Positions 10,888 through 21,829 of a stretch of 64,000 nucleotides of DNA are shown one piece after another; the first letter of the stretch is position 1, and each line of letters starts with the position of its first letter. A program made the translations under genes and the position numbers. This DNA is from Crambe crambe (Eukaryota > Porifera > Demospongiae > Poecilosclerida > Crambeidae): contig OZ004582.1 in NCBI GenBank assembly GCA_963924555.1, positions 1,426,001 through 1,490,000 on the forward strand, written 5' to 3'. The notes below the pieces were generated by a model, which saw only the letters and a program-made list of their open reading frames with translations, was not told where the DNA came from and searched no databases.

Positions 10888-12114
10888 TTACAACTCGAAG
10901 ATATCAACTGTTGGAATACCAATTAGGCTAACACTACTGGATCTCCCAGAGGTGGGTGTCCCAATTTCTGGAGCTTCCTCATCAGATTCACTTTCAACAG
11001 TGGCCAGGGACTTCTGTTTAATCCTTGGTGATTTCCTTGGTGACTCCCTGCAAGGTGTATTCTTAGGAGTGGTACTATAGATAGACAGCCAGCTACATTT
11101 TACCACAAGAATGTCCTTACAGTGTTAAGTTGCTCTGGGCCATAGCAGATTTATACTGCTGAAGGGAAATGCCAAAAGATGTCAAACTCTCCACAAATGC
11201 TAACTTCTTCTCATCATCTTTAGGCACCTTAGCTTTCTTGAACTCGTACAACTAGACATAAATAATTTGGCATGTATATAATAAGTGCACAGGGGCATAA
11301 TTAGAAGTGGATTAATTCCAACTCATCTTGCCACCTTGGGAGTACCCCATTTCTATTTCCCTATTCACTGATAACTATATTATTCCATCACTAACTACTA
11401 ACCATGTCTGTTCCCCTCCTAGCTTTGGTCTCTATCAGTTGCCCAATCCCAGCTTCTTGAAGTAGCCTCCAAGCTTCAATAGCGCCTGCCTTATGAGTGT
11501 GCAGGTCAAGCACCTTTCCAGGGAGCAGGAGTGAAAAGGTAGCATTACTATGCGCCTGAGTCTTTGATTCTTCAGGTGCCCTTTACATAAACATGGCTAT
11601 GTAGGGAGTGTCCTCATTGTACAGAGCAACCACTACACACTCTAGCCAAGGTGAATGCTACTCTTGAACACAGAAGTGAGGCCACCCCTCTATAAGGCCA
11701 CTTTGCTGAGTCCCAAATGCACTCTTTAGTATTAATCCACCCCTGAGATAAGGCAACCCGTTTATAAGGCAAAAATTTTATTCCCCAATGGTGTCCATTT
11801 AGAGGGGTTCCACTGTAGAAGTTTATACGTACCAGAAGCAAGCCAGCGAGTACAGCTGAAGGAGCCATACTTATGGATTTTCCAACTTGGTGACATCCCT
11901 ATTAATGAAAAAAAATTTCAGTGTTGAAAGTTATTATTGTTCCACTTTCTACTAAAAAAGAAGGCTAGGTAGCTATGAACAATCTACGTACCTCTTTCAA
12001 GCTGTTGGTATACAAACTCCAGTTCAAGTCTTGATCCCAGCACTTGTGTAGCTTACTGCTAAGCTCTATCACAGCAGCCTTTGCTGTTTGTTGGTGAGGC
12101 CATTTTGCAAAACT
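10888..12114 (-). CDS. Five-exon gene of unknown function, 3' part (candidate intact host gene)
   Basis: Five exons fit without a frame break. 11992-12114 encodes SFAKWPHQQTAKAAVIELSS and ends GAG|GTACGT. 11833-11898 encodes GCHQVGKSISMAPSAVLAGL and ends CTG|GTACGT. 11403-11561 encodes TQAHSNATFSLLLPGKVLDL, HTHKAGAIEAWRLLQEAG and ARRGTDM. 11121-11251 encodes LYEFKKAKVPKDDEKKLAFV and GISLQQYKSAMAQSNLT. 10888-11074 encodes a basic then acidic Ser-rich tail (RESPRKSPRIKQKS, ESDEEAPEIGTPTSG) ending in TAA. Donors and acceptors are all GT-AG and phases match (0, 0, 0, then 2/1). There are no internal stops. The intron 11562-11832 carries a repeat-like sequence. I do not recognise the protein; the tail looks like a nuclear, phosphorylatable linker. 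Upstream exons are missing or lie beyond the KDZ exon that starts only 72 bases away on the other strand. Confidence 0.6.
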
Positions 12115-12185
12115 CTACAGGCTAATATGCACTTAGCTGGCAACTGCAAAATCATAATGCACTAATGGCAAATTATAGATAGGAA

Positions 12186-12785
12186 ATGACCACGAATCAC
12201 ATAATGCAAGCTGTTTTTGAAAAGATGTTCAAATTAGTTTCTAAGCATGTCAGGAAAGTTTCAGTTCTTAGAAAGCTCATTTTTGCCTTAGTCAATCTAC
12301 CTGCTGATCTTCCAAACTTGTGGGATGTAGTTGTGCAATTTGCCACAAAAGATGAGGACTGCTCCCTAAGTTCTAGTGACATTAAAGTATTACTGGAGAA
12401 TATTGAAGAACTAGACTCTGCTGCATTTACTACAGACAGTAAACTATTGCAAGAACTAATGAAATTCCATGTCCCCAGACAAAAGCCACTGGGATGTGTT
12501 TTAATTAGTCTTCCTGGTAATCACTATCATAAGTATTGCTCTTGTGGATTTACACAGTACTATGGTTACTACACCACTGGGGGTTCTGCTGAGGTGCACT
12601 ACAATCCAAATTGGGAATCACTTCCATATTTTGTTTCATCGAGAGAAACAGCATTTTCAATGGATTTACTGAAGAGGTTCAATGCTGAAATCCTTCTTGG
12701 CCAGAACAGCTTCAAGCAGTGTGCAGATGTGTATAACTATCTACATAACTACAATCAAGGCAATAAACTTTCAAGGTGTGTATAG
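12186..12785 (+). CDS. KDZ transposase-associated CxC5-type N-terminal region
   Basis: A 199-codon open exon. After a helical leader, it has a cysteine cluster (HKYCSCGFTQYYGYYTTGGS), then an aromatic strand-rich block (VHYNPNWESLPYFVSSRETA), FSMDLLKRFNAEILLGQNSF and KQCADVYNYLH. That order matches the cysteine-cluster domain (CxC5-like) that precedes the catalytic region of Kyakuja-Dileera-Zisupton (KDZ) transposons in eukaryotes. A donor-like CAAG|GTGTGT near 12774 suggests it was an exon. I find no catalytic KDZ exon downstream (12786-13900), so the element is truncated or continues through a diverged part. The frame itself is intact, with no stop. Confidence 0.65.
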   Translation: MTTNHIMQAVFEKMFKLVSKHVRKVSVLRKLIFALVNLPADLPNLWDVVVQFATKDEDCSLSSSDIKVLLENIEELDSAAFTTDSKLLQELMKFHVPRQKPLGCVLISLPGNHYHKYCSCGFTQYYGYYTTGGSAEVHYNPNWESLPYFVSSRETAFSMDLLKRFNAEILLGQNSFKQCADVYNYLHNYNQGNKLSRCV

Positions 12786-12899
12786 TGTGCAGAAATGTAG
12801 CCTCATCTTCAGCCTTACTGATAAACTGAGCATGCAGTACAATCTAAGTATACAACAAAATGTGAGGCATGTAGATAAAGGCAGGAAAATCAGTTAAAC

Positions 12900-13920
12900 A
12901 AGTGATTAATTTTGAACTGCCATGGTCCAACCAACAATATTCTCTCTTGTCCCATTAATTAGTCATTTTTGTGGCTAATATTTCCAACGACTGTGACTAA
13001 ATGAAAAGTGTCCATGAGTCTGTTGAGATTGAAGCTGCTGAAGTAGAGCCCTGTCTGGATAGGTCTGTTCTCTTCTTCACTAACACAAGCCAAAAACTAG
13101 GCTAAGCTGCTAAACAAGCACAAAGGCACAGCATGCTCACTCACTCGGGAAGCTAATAGATAAGAAAAGGGAAAACGCTAGGTAGCTACACTGGACTATT
13201 GGACTGGCATGAATCTCCCCCCCCATTTACATATTATGGGTGTTTTTTAGTGTTCTGATTTTAAAAAGGTGTGATCTAATGTTTGTAAATTTCTTATTAC
13301 TATACCAAGATGATATACGTAGTACTGCCATGGATATGAAACGCCTCCAAACACGGATAGTATCCTGAGGCTTGTCAAAACAATCATTGCTTTGTAACTA
13401 AGGTCAAATTACCTGTTGCCATGACATAACCTGGCAGCACTTGGTAACAGTGATTTTCTTGAGTGAAGAAAGTGCACTTTCAGGCTTATGGTGAAGATAA
13501 TGTATAGTTATTGCCATCATGTGTGGTACAAATTACACTATGTAATTTCATAAACATTAGTATAAGGAGTCATCTCTTTTAGTTAATTATTCATTTTGAT
13601 GTAATCATTGATTGCAAGCCAGCAACTAATATTTATTTGTACCGTTATAACTATTATGATGATTAGCAATTAACAGTCGTTCGTAGAGGTTGCACTGTAT
13701 AACAATCTTATAACAATTATAACACACTTATGGTAATTCTGTTTTACATAACAATGTATAACATGAATGATTATAATTGCATCATACAATATTGTATATT
13801 AAAAAATTACATAACTTCTTATAACTTGTGTACAACACTACAGTGGATGCATAACCTTTTTGCATGGTGCATACAACAACTTTTGCTTGTATTTCACAAG
13901 ATACTCGAAACTGTAAAATT
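12900..13920. other. No recognisable gene; AT-rich
   Basis: No supportable exon. Around 13640-13830 the words TATAACAAT/ATAACAATT/GTATAAC recur irregularly. Confidence 0.45.
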
Positions 13921-13923
13921 AAT

Positions 13924-14680
13924 AATGGCTTTCACTGGGGGTTTGTGGAAGTGGTTCAAGAACTATCTTACCGGACGTCAGCATAGGTAACGGTCGCTCA
14001 ACACTCCTACCTGTTGTGTCTGGCGTCTGGGTCCCCTCTTGTTTCTGGTGTATGTTAATGACCTACCACTGGCCATCCAACATACCTCCATGTTCCTGTT
14101 TATAGACAATACGAAATGCATGAAAAAAGCATCAACAGAGGTGCACTGTAGAAATTTGGAGTAAGAAATGGAAGATTAGATTCAAGGCAGCAAAGTGTGT
14201 GCATATGAGCTATTCAGTGAAGGACTCGCCCATCACGAGGTCTTTTTACATGAAGTCCACGAAGGCCACCCACAAAGACCTTGGATTAATTGCTTCTGCT
14301 GACCTTTTCTGGTCTATTCACTACCAGTAACTTGCCTCCAGAGCGTACAGAACCCTGGGGTTACTTAGAAGGACGTTCAAGTCTGCAAATTCCAAAGAAG
14401 ACGCTGTACCTACACTTGTCCATACCCAGTTGCTCTACTGTTATTGTGCTGCTGGAGAAAATACAGAGGAGGGCCACAAAGTTCATCCTTGCAGACTATC
14501 ATCTGACTACAAGACCCGCCTGCTAGCCTTGGACATGCTTCCTCTGATGGCTGAATTGGAGATCAACGATATCATCAGAAATCTGAACAAGCCAGGTGAC
14601 CACTTCGATATCACCTCTCACTGGAGCCTATCAATTGCTCACTTGCTCACCGTCAAATGCTGTACATTGCTATAGACTAT
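13924..14680 (+). pseudogene. Non-LTR retrotransposon (LINE) reverse transcriptase fragment
   Basis: The sequence reads GGLWKWFKNYLTGRQHRVTV, then a region equivalent to the SGVPQGS and LLF.YVNDLP blocks (VYVNDLPLAIQ-like reading in mixed frames). FLFIDNTKC follows at the position of the LFADDTK catalytic block (about 14095-14120). Downstream are HKDLGLIASADLFWSIHYQ, ASRAYRTLGLLRRTF, IQRRATKFILADYHL and MLPLMAELEINDIIRNLNK, the thumb-region order of CR1/L2/Jockey-type elements. The catalytic ADD has become IDN, and frameshifts and stops are frequent. The 5' part (endonuclease) is absent, the usual 5' truncation of LINE copies. Confidence 0.8.
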
Positions 14681-14689
14681 AGTAGTAGT

Positions 14690-15215
14690 TATAGAGGCTC
14701 TAGGCCTATCAAAGTGCTTGCATTTGTACTATGCATGCAGCAGCCTGCCACTTGTAATATAGCTAGCTAACTCACACAAAAATCTTATAAGGAATTGAAG
14801 CACAAAAAGAATATCAGCTCAAAGCCTATAGAAAGACTAGCTTGTTCGCTGTGACTGAAATGTTGCACATTGCCCTAGTTCATAACTGTAATTCTTCCAA
14901 GAATGATGAGAGCGCATGCGTAATTATAACAGGAGCCAGTTGTATCAAAACCATTGAGACTAAGTGTAATTTTTAATTTTGGATATGGTTTATAAGGCTA
15001 GGTTGAGTCTATATCTCTAAATTTTGAAGACATCTGTACGTTGAACAGTTACTTGACTAGCCTTCTAGCTCAGTTAAACTATAATGAATTTAGGTTGTCT
15101 CTAGCAAGTTCAATAATGCTGCCATACTGACCCATAAATCATTATAGCTAGCTACATTTTTTTTACGAATAAATTTTATTGCTCAGTTGAATCTCTCTCT
15201 CTCTCTCTCCAACAG
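14690..15215. other. No recognisable gene
   Basis: Nothing supportable. The stretch ends in a (CT)n tract at 15192-15209, which doubles as the pyrimidine tract of the candidate acceptor below. Confidence 0.4.
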
Positions 15216-15318
15216 GTGGCCACACTCCTGAGAGGATGTGGGACAAGCTCGCATTTACATTAGACCATTGCAGCAGGATCTGGCTCTAACGACTGCACCT
15301 TCCACCTCAGCAGATCAG
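15216..15318 (+). other. Candidate internal exon upstream of the HECT gene
   Basis: A (CT)n tract and ccaacag acceptor precede 15216, and CAG|GTAAAA follows 15318. No frame is open throughout: one reads GHTPERMWDKLAF then stops, another reads YIRPLQQDLALTTAPSTSAD. A single-base slip would join them. It may be a decayed exon of the gene whose next exon starts at 16538. Confidence 0.3.
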
Positions 15319-15319
15319 G

Positions 15320-16537
15320 TAAAATTAGTCAGGTTCAAAGGTGAATATCTATAACAAAATAATTGTTTTTTTCCTTTTTTTATTGTTGTTTGGGGGATAG
15401 GAGATAAAATATGTAGCTTTAGTTTCTTTTGGGGGACGGCAGAGAGGTCTTGCAAATACAGCTGTAAGCTTTGTGATCTTGGAGCACATGCGAGCACACT
15501 ATATAGGTCTTACTAAAAGTCTTGTATTTCAGTGAGGACATAACCCCTAGCTATCTATACAACACTGTAGCTCATCCATGATCAGGACTATGATCTCAGT
15601 CTATGCATGCTCATGCATAACTCACAGTACATGTGCAGCCAACTCTTTAATCAGCTGAAGTAACATGAGCTTGTTGATGGATCCCAGCCAGACTCACCTT
15701 GGTTATCATTGCTGTCTGGTGTCAGCAATTGAAATACCATGTTTACTGTGCATTGCAGGTTGGTTGTCAGGAAGGTTTGGGGAATAGCACTGATTTATCC
15801 TATGGTTTACACAACTGCACGGATTGAATAGGATATAAAAGGATCAGGTTTCTTAGCCGTGCACTATTTCTCTGTTATAACAAGGGGTGGGATCTCACTC
15901 AGTAGTAGCCATGGATCACACTAGCCCCCTCCTCTCTCTGCACAGCCTAGGAAAACAATAGTCTTTGAAGATTCTCAATCTCAGTTTGCCTTGGTTACTC
16001 TTCTAACTAGCATAGCATAGCCTCCACTTTTTGGAAATCAAAATCAGGGACAAACCACACCCACCAATTAATATCATTAAAATGGTTGTGAACATCAATT
16101 GTGACTGTGCTTGAGTTTAGCATCAAAACAACAAGTATTAAATTTGACAGAGGAGGGTCTTACTAACTTTCAAGATTGTCAAACAAAAGTAGTTAACTGT
16201 AGCATGCATGCAGCACATAATGTAATTTTAACATTATGTGTCAGCTGTCCATAGTTTCTTGCAGTCTGGTTCAGCAGACTGCTGAGCTGTCTATGAGGTT
16301 GCATGTTTATACAGCTATTCAAGCACTTCCGGGACAATCAATAGCCTTATGTAAATCCGTTGCGGGACACATTTAGCGATCACTATTCAGGGACTGTCCC
16401 GGAGCTTCCGGGACAGGTGGAGGCTATGGCATAGAGAAGAGCAACAATGTACTGAAGATAGCATAGATAGCTTAATTTATATTTCCAGCTGGAAAGTTGT
16501 TTGTTGTTGCTTTTTTTTGATTAATGTTTTAATATAG
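15320..16537. other. No recognisable gene; probable intron of the HECT gene
   Basis: No coding signal. Two small similar words (gggacaatcaatag and gggacaggtggagg with TTCCGGGACA, near 16325-16420) repeat locally. Confidence 0.35.
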
Positions 16538-17516
16538 GTATTGCCAAGCAGAGTGTTTGAGCACCTCAGTCAGCATCTTGCTTCTTGCAGTGCCAGTGAT
16601 GACAACGATTTCACAACTGAGCCACCATGGAGAAGGCAGTCATCTTTATCACCTGTTCCAGCTGTATCAATCATTTCTTCGCCAGGGGTCATATGCATTA
16701 ACAATACTACCAATACACTGGGTTCTGATATCATGGCTGCGACAGGTCCTCAATTATCATCAGATGTGGCAGTTCCTAGATTGTCAGCATCCTCATACTC
16801 CTCTTCCTCACCAGCATTTTCCTCCACCTCCATGGGAACTCCATCCAGATCATCAACTCGTTCCCTTACCTCATCTCCCTCACCAGTATTTTCCACAACC
16901 CCCGGAATGTCGTGTGCAATAGTTAAAATTTCAGATGATGAGCCCAACCTCAAATGTTTATCTTTATCCTCAAAAATCAATGTTGCAATTCTTCATGAAA
17001 TGTTTCCTCGTCTTACTTACCAGCAGTCAGACTTACTCTTGGAACTATACAAGAATGATGCCCATGCCATCATTAATGTCCTTGTGGAGGGACCAAGCAT
17101 GGAGGCACTTCTTATGCATTTTAAGGTGACCAGGATGTCTGCACCACCAGTGAAGCATATCACTGCAAGACCTGAACATTTTGTTGAAGATGGTATACGC
17201 ACTTTGTTTAAGGGAGACTTTGATGCTGGGTCCAATCTGGTGGTTGAAATTGATGGAAAGGCTACCTCTGATCTTGGAGGCCCCAGAAAGCAGTTTTTTA
17301 CTAACTTTCTGCCAAATAGAACAAAATGGCAGCTTACTGTTTCCCACCTGTAATACCGACAGCTTACTAGGTGGCCATTACCATCGTTTAGGGCAGCTCA
17401 TCGTGAGCAACATTTTGCAGGAAGGACCAAGCTTTCCACATTTTCTAAAGCCGATATATTCCTATTTTGTTGGTGGGATAGAGCAGGCCATCACTCAGCT
17501 AAGTCTTACTAAGTAG
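16538..17516 (+). pseudogene. HECT-domain protein with CUE-like motif, truncated and frameshifted
   Basis: The exon starts after acceptor tttaatatag. The frame from 16538 opens with VLPSRVFEHLSQHLASC and continues through a Ser/Thr/Pro-rich linker (about residues 45-125). A CUE-like helix pair follows (LHEMFPRLTYQQSDLLLELY, then AIINVLVEG), and then the start of a HECT fold (FDAGSNLVVEIDGKATSDLG, GPRKQFFTNFL). Near 17290-17345 the frame slips, and the other frame reads GGHYHRLGQLIVSNILQEGP, SFPHFLKPIYSYFVGG, typical early HECT N-lobe. A stop at 17514 ends it, so the E2-binding part and the catalytic Cys lobe are absent. HECT proteins pass ubiquitin from E2 to substrate. This one lacks the catalytic Cys, so it is a fragment or an adaptor-like relic. 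Similar HECT genes are multicopy in cnidarians and fish. Confidence 0.72.
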
Positions 17517-17519
17517 AGG

Positions 17520-18385
17520 CACAAAAGCATCTAGACTAGGACCAAAATTGGGGGTGGGGTTTCTCGATATCCCCTCTGCTCTTTCTAAACGAGTTAATCT
17601 TTTAAAAAGACTAGGAATGCCTCGGCACTTAAGTGCAACCTTTGACTTTCTGAATTTAGCTATTTTATTTTTTTATTTTAAATGCTTTATAGTGAATATA
17701 TAGCTACACTGAGGGATCACCGGCTTGAAGCCAGAGTCCTACAAGGATGATTGTTTGGAATTGCCGAATGGGCATAAATGGGTTTATGGGGTCAAATGTT
17801 TCTACAAAGTGTTGCCAAAATATTTATAAACTAAATGTTTATCAAATACATTTCTAAACTTCTATATTTACAAACTAAATGTTTATCAAAAACAAGCTTT
17901 TAGATTTTTTCATTTCCAAACAACTCAGTTCTAACTTATTACTCAAACTGTTCTCAGATAAGACATGGCATAATTATAATAAGTGAAGAATTGGCATATA
18001 ATAAAAATTAGTGGCATATAATAAGTGAAGAATTGTATGACTTGTTCCAGTTAAATTTCACTTAACACACGTGGCCTTGATGTGTGCTGGTACACCATGA
18101 GTCGAGTGTTTTTCATTCTCAATCCTGTAAGTGAAGGAATTAGATTTCTCAGATTCTGACACGAGTACGTAAGTTCCACTACATGTAGCATGGAAAATAG
18201 GATAGATCTCATCTAGTTTCTTCTCTTCTGAAAACCATTGCTATATAACATTCGTGGAGTCCAAAGTTGAATATGAGAGGAAGCCCCATTAGCCTTTTAT
18301 ACCCATTGTCAGGCCCATCGGCTACTAACTTACTTCAGGGCCAGACGATCAGAGCTACGACTATATTTATTCAGAAACAGTTAAA
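17520..18385. other. No recognisable gene
   Basis: AT-rich, with repeated phrases (ACTAAATGTTTATCAAA at about 17830 and 17875; ATAATAAGTGAAGAATTG at about 17975 and 18020). No exon seen. Confidence 0.45.
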
Positions 18386-18505
18386 ATGCCGTACCCACAA
18401 CAAGCTGGCAGAGTTGTTCGTAGAGATACCGTCCTAACTCGACGATGGAAACAGCTACAAGAAAAATTCGAACGTCTGGACCTTCAGCAGAGATCGAAGA
18501 ATTAG
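18386..18505 (+). CDS. Small basic open frame, 39 codons
   Basis: ATG-initiated: MPYPQQAGRVVRRDTVLTRR then a Lys/Glu/Leu-rich amphipathic stretch ending LDLQQRSKN and TAG. It lies 440 bases upstream of the Mutator-YqaJ start. It may be chance or a short first exon. No family recognised. Confidence 0.18.
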   Translation: MPYPQQAGRVVRRDTVLTRRWKQLQEKFERLDLQQRSKN

Positions 18506-18646
18506 AATATGTAGAATATACGGCATGATGACGTTTACACAACTCTACAATTGGCGCCAAACAGAAGCAGGAAAAAGTTTGCAATCTAGAGTAACAACTA
18601 AAAATTCCCGTGCGTTAATTACATCATAGATAATAGTACACGCGCG

Positions 18647-18659
18647 CTTGGCGGGAAAA
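18647..18659 (+). promoter_or_regulatory. E2F-like site
   Basis: CTTGGCGGGAAAA matches the metazoan E2F/DP consensus core (TTGGCGGGAAA). It sits about 165 bases upstream of the first Met of the Mutator-YqaJ frame. Sequence match only. Confidence 0.3.
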
Positions 18660-18822
18660 TACGTTTTTCAGTGAGACAGAAGCATGGGAAGTAAAAAAAT
18701 AAGAGACATAAACACAAAAGGACAGTTTTTGTAAAGAGGTTCAATCCCAAGAAACCTAAAGTACAGAAAAAAGCACAGGTATGGTAGAATTTGGATATTC
18801 GATCCACTTATTTCTCATACAG

Positions 18823-21573
18823 ATGCCTGCATCAAACCCAGATAATATATCAGTACCCTCACAGTCAGTACTTCCTCGTTCATCTTCACTAGCACTTTCT
18901 CGTTCACCTTCAGTCCCATCACCAACACTTGCTCGGACTCCTCATTCAGTCACCTTCATCTGCATTTCAATTATCAGCACATTCACCACTCTCATCATCA
19001 GCACTTTCACCACAATTGGAACTCTCATCCTCGGCACTTTCACCACAATTGGAACTCTCATCCTCAGCACTCTCATCTTCGGCACTTTTCATCCTCAGCA
19101 CTCTCATCCTCGGCATTCTCATCCTCAGCATTCTCGTCCTCAACACTCTCATCTTCGGCACTCTCATCCTCAGCACTCTCACCACTGTCGGAACTCTCAT
19201 CCTCAACACTCTCATCTTCGGCACTCTCACCACTGTCGGAACTCTCATCCTCAGCATTCTCATCCTCAACACTCTCATCTTCGGCACTCTCACCACTGTC
19301 GGAACTCTCATCCTCAGCATTCTCATCCTCAACACTCTCATCTTCGGCACTTTTGTCCTCAGCACTCTCACCACCGTCGGAACTCACACTCTCATCTTCG
19401 GCACTCTCATCCTCAGCACTCTCACCACCATCGGAACTCTCATCCTCAGCACTTCCATCCTCACCAGCACTTTCATCCTCGGTACTTCCATCCTCACCAG
19501 CACCATCCTGCACTCTTCCAAAACAGACATCAACAATTGAAGGCTCTCGGATTGTGAATATTCACAAACTTCAGCTATATGTAGGTCAGTTGGCTACTCA
19601 TTCCAACAAGTGTGATGGTCACATAAAGTTGATAGGTGAGAAGAGACAGGGTCTAGCATCTATTCTTTATAGTGAGTGTACCAAATGTGGTCAACAAATA
19701 GTGTTGGAAACATCAGAGAAAGTGGTAGGCCCTAAAGGATATACTCGCTGGGAGTGCAATTTAGCGGCAGTATGGGGACAGATGGTGAGTGGAGGTGGCC
19801 ATTCTTCCCTTCAACCTGGGTGTTCCTGTGATGAACAAGAAAAGTTTCACTGAAACAGAGAGGGATATCGGAGAGTGGTGGAAAGTATCATTAAAAGAGC
19901 AGATGCTGCACAGCTTGTGCACTGGGAATACACCAAGATAACCATAAGTGTTATAAGAATTGGGATGCATCTTCATCCCAAATGGAAACTGACATTATCG
20001 TTGAAGGCTTCAAAATAGCTGAGAAAATGCACGGAGTTCGGTATCTGAAGTTTGTGAGAGATGGTGATAGTTCGGTTTATCCGACACTACTGGAAACAGT
20101 ACCACTATGGGGCAGAGATATAAAAAAGTTGGAGTGTGCAAACCATGCATGCAAATGTTATCGTGGTAGTCTGGAGAAATTAGTGGCAGAAAATCCATCA
20201 TACAAGGGAAAAGGTGGGCTAACATCAAAGATGCGCAAACGGCTTACTAGTGCTGCAAGGTGTGCGATAAAGATGCGCAGTATCAAGAAAGATGACCCAA
20301 ATTCTGTCAAACTTTTGGAACAAGACTTGATCAATGGTCCTCGACACTGCTTCGGCTACCATGATAAGTGTAGCCCAGATTTTTGCAAAGTTGCAAAGAA
20401 GCAGAGTGGAGTGTTGTCGGATGCGGTGGTGGCAAGTGATGATGCTAAAGAAGACTCCATTGACTCCAATGATTTACACGGTCAGTCAATCTGTGTGAAT
20501 AACAAATTAAAATAATGAATACCCTGTAGTTACATACCTTAGGGGCATTCTATCTACCCAAGTGAAAATTAATATGGCACTCTTATCATAGGTTGCATAC
20601 AACAACAGTCTGCATTATGGAGTGAGTCCGTGTCAGACACCCCAGGAACAGTACCACAGAATCCCATTCCAGTTAGTGACAAGATGATGCATGATATTCA
20701 AGTAATAATTAGCAGGCTGGTTGCTAAAGCCAGTCAGCTAATTGGGAACTTCACAACTAATCTCGCTGAGTCATGGATGCACGTGAGGAGCAAATTTGAT
20801 GGGGGGAAAGTGATCTTTAGAAGTCAAAGTGGACAGATGTATGGGGGCGGGACTAAGACAAGATCAAGTGATGGAAGATGTTAGCACTGAATATTTGGAA
20901 AAATTGAAGGAAAGCTACTATAAAACGAAGGTTAAAATCAATCAAGAAGAAGCAACAGATTTAGAGCGAGATACAAGAGAACAAAGTGACAGCAATTTAT
21001 GGAAATCAGAGAGGAAAAAAAGAATAACAGCTTCCAATGTTGGTGAGATATGCAAAATGATGAAAAAGACAAAGCGCAGCAAAAAAGTGGAAGCACTACT
21101 CTATAGTTCATTTAGAGGCAACTTGGCCACAAGGTATGGTACTGAAAATGAACACACAGCCAGGTGTAACTATGTCAAATATCAGCAAGATAATGGTCAC
21201 CCAAATCTGACTACACAAAAAACAGGGCTGGTTGTTTCAGTGTCATCACCGTGGATGGCAGCAAGTCCAGATGATCATGTCCATGATCCCGACAGTGACA
21301 ACCCTGAAGGTTTGAGAGTATAAAAACCCGTACTCTGCTAGGAGTTACACTATCTCAGAGGCATGTGAAAAACTATCCCACTTTTGCCTTGAAAGGGTAA
21401 ACAACACTACCAGGCTGAAGAAGCGCCATAATTATTACTACCAAGTTCAATGCCAAATGTTCTGTGATAGTAAAACTTGGTGTGACTTTGTAGTCAATAC
21501 AGAAAAAGATATACATGTTGAACGAATCTATTTCAACCAAAAATGGTGGGAAGAGCAACTGTCAAAATTGTGA
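18823..21573 (+). pseudogene. Mutator-like domain fused to YqaJ-type nuclease, multiply frameshifted
   Basis: The candidate start is MPASNPDNISVPSQSV at 18823, leading into a Ser/Leu/Ala minisatellite-coded region. Then a Mutator-like module: SRIVNIHKLQLYVGQLATHS, CTKCGQQIVLETS, YTRWECNLAAVWGQMVSGGG, GVPVMNKKSFTETERDIGEW, DIIVEGFKIAEKMHGVRYLK, DGDSSVYPTLLETVP, CANHACKCYRGSLEKLV. After a gap come NFTTNLAESWMHVRSKFDGG and a YqaJ/PD-(D/E)XK nuclease: RKKRITASNVGEI, ASPDDHV, IKNPYSARSYTISEAC, YYYQVQCQMFCDSKTWCDFV and TEKDIHVERIYF, ending SKL-TGA. The nuclease core D (SPDD) and the IK.P block (E replaced by I before K in this reading) are recognisable. Frame breaks occur near 18950, 19790, 19930, 20520-20590, 20850 and 21322. 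Mutator-YqaJ fusions are known in many animals. This copy is dead as read. Confidence 0.85.
18985..19510. repeat. Minisatellite CTCATCCTCAGCA / CACCACTGTCGGAA
   Basis: Tandem, imperfect 12-13-base units (TCATCCTCAGCACTC, TCATCTTCGGCACTC) are interspersed with TCACCACTGTCGGAA units in larger repeats of about 60-70 bases (for example around 19185, 19227 and 19290). All three plus frames and two minus frames are open across it. The frame continuous with the downstream Mutator module reads SSSALSSSALSPLSEL-type repeats. The His-rich and Asp/Glu-rich readings are shadows. Confidence 0.9.
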
Positions 21574-21829
21574 CAGTTGTGTAAGTGGGAGGACTCAGCT
21601 GGCCCAACTATTAGTGTGCATTATTTGGAATGTATCAACAATAGGGGTTCACATGGCTCCCTCTGATCGTTTTATTTTGTTCTAGAATAGTGCATTAAAA
21701 CGCTTGAAAACCTACCTTCGCTCCACAATGGGCCACCAACATAGGCGTAGTAAGAGGTAAGGCAGACCGGCGATCACCGGACCAATGCTGCCCAGCTGGC
21801 TGGCCTGGATTGATTGAGGGTATGATCAA

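Noticed and set aside
11614-11868. 84-codon minus-strand open frame MAPSAVLAGLLLVRINFYSG...
   Set aside because: Only its first 12 codons are coding, as part of exon 11833-11898. The rest is intron after a clear CTG|GTACGT donor and contains a dispersed-repeat-like sequence.
18781-19557. Long His-rich and Asp/Glu/Ser-rich open frames on both strands
   Set aside because: They are alternative readings of the CTCATCCTCAGCA minisatellite. Only the Ser/Ala/Leu frame connects to the recognisable Mutator module.
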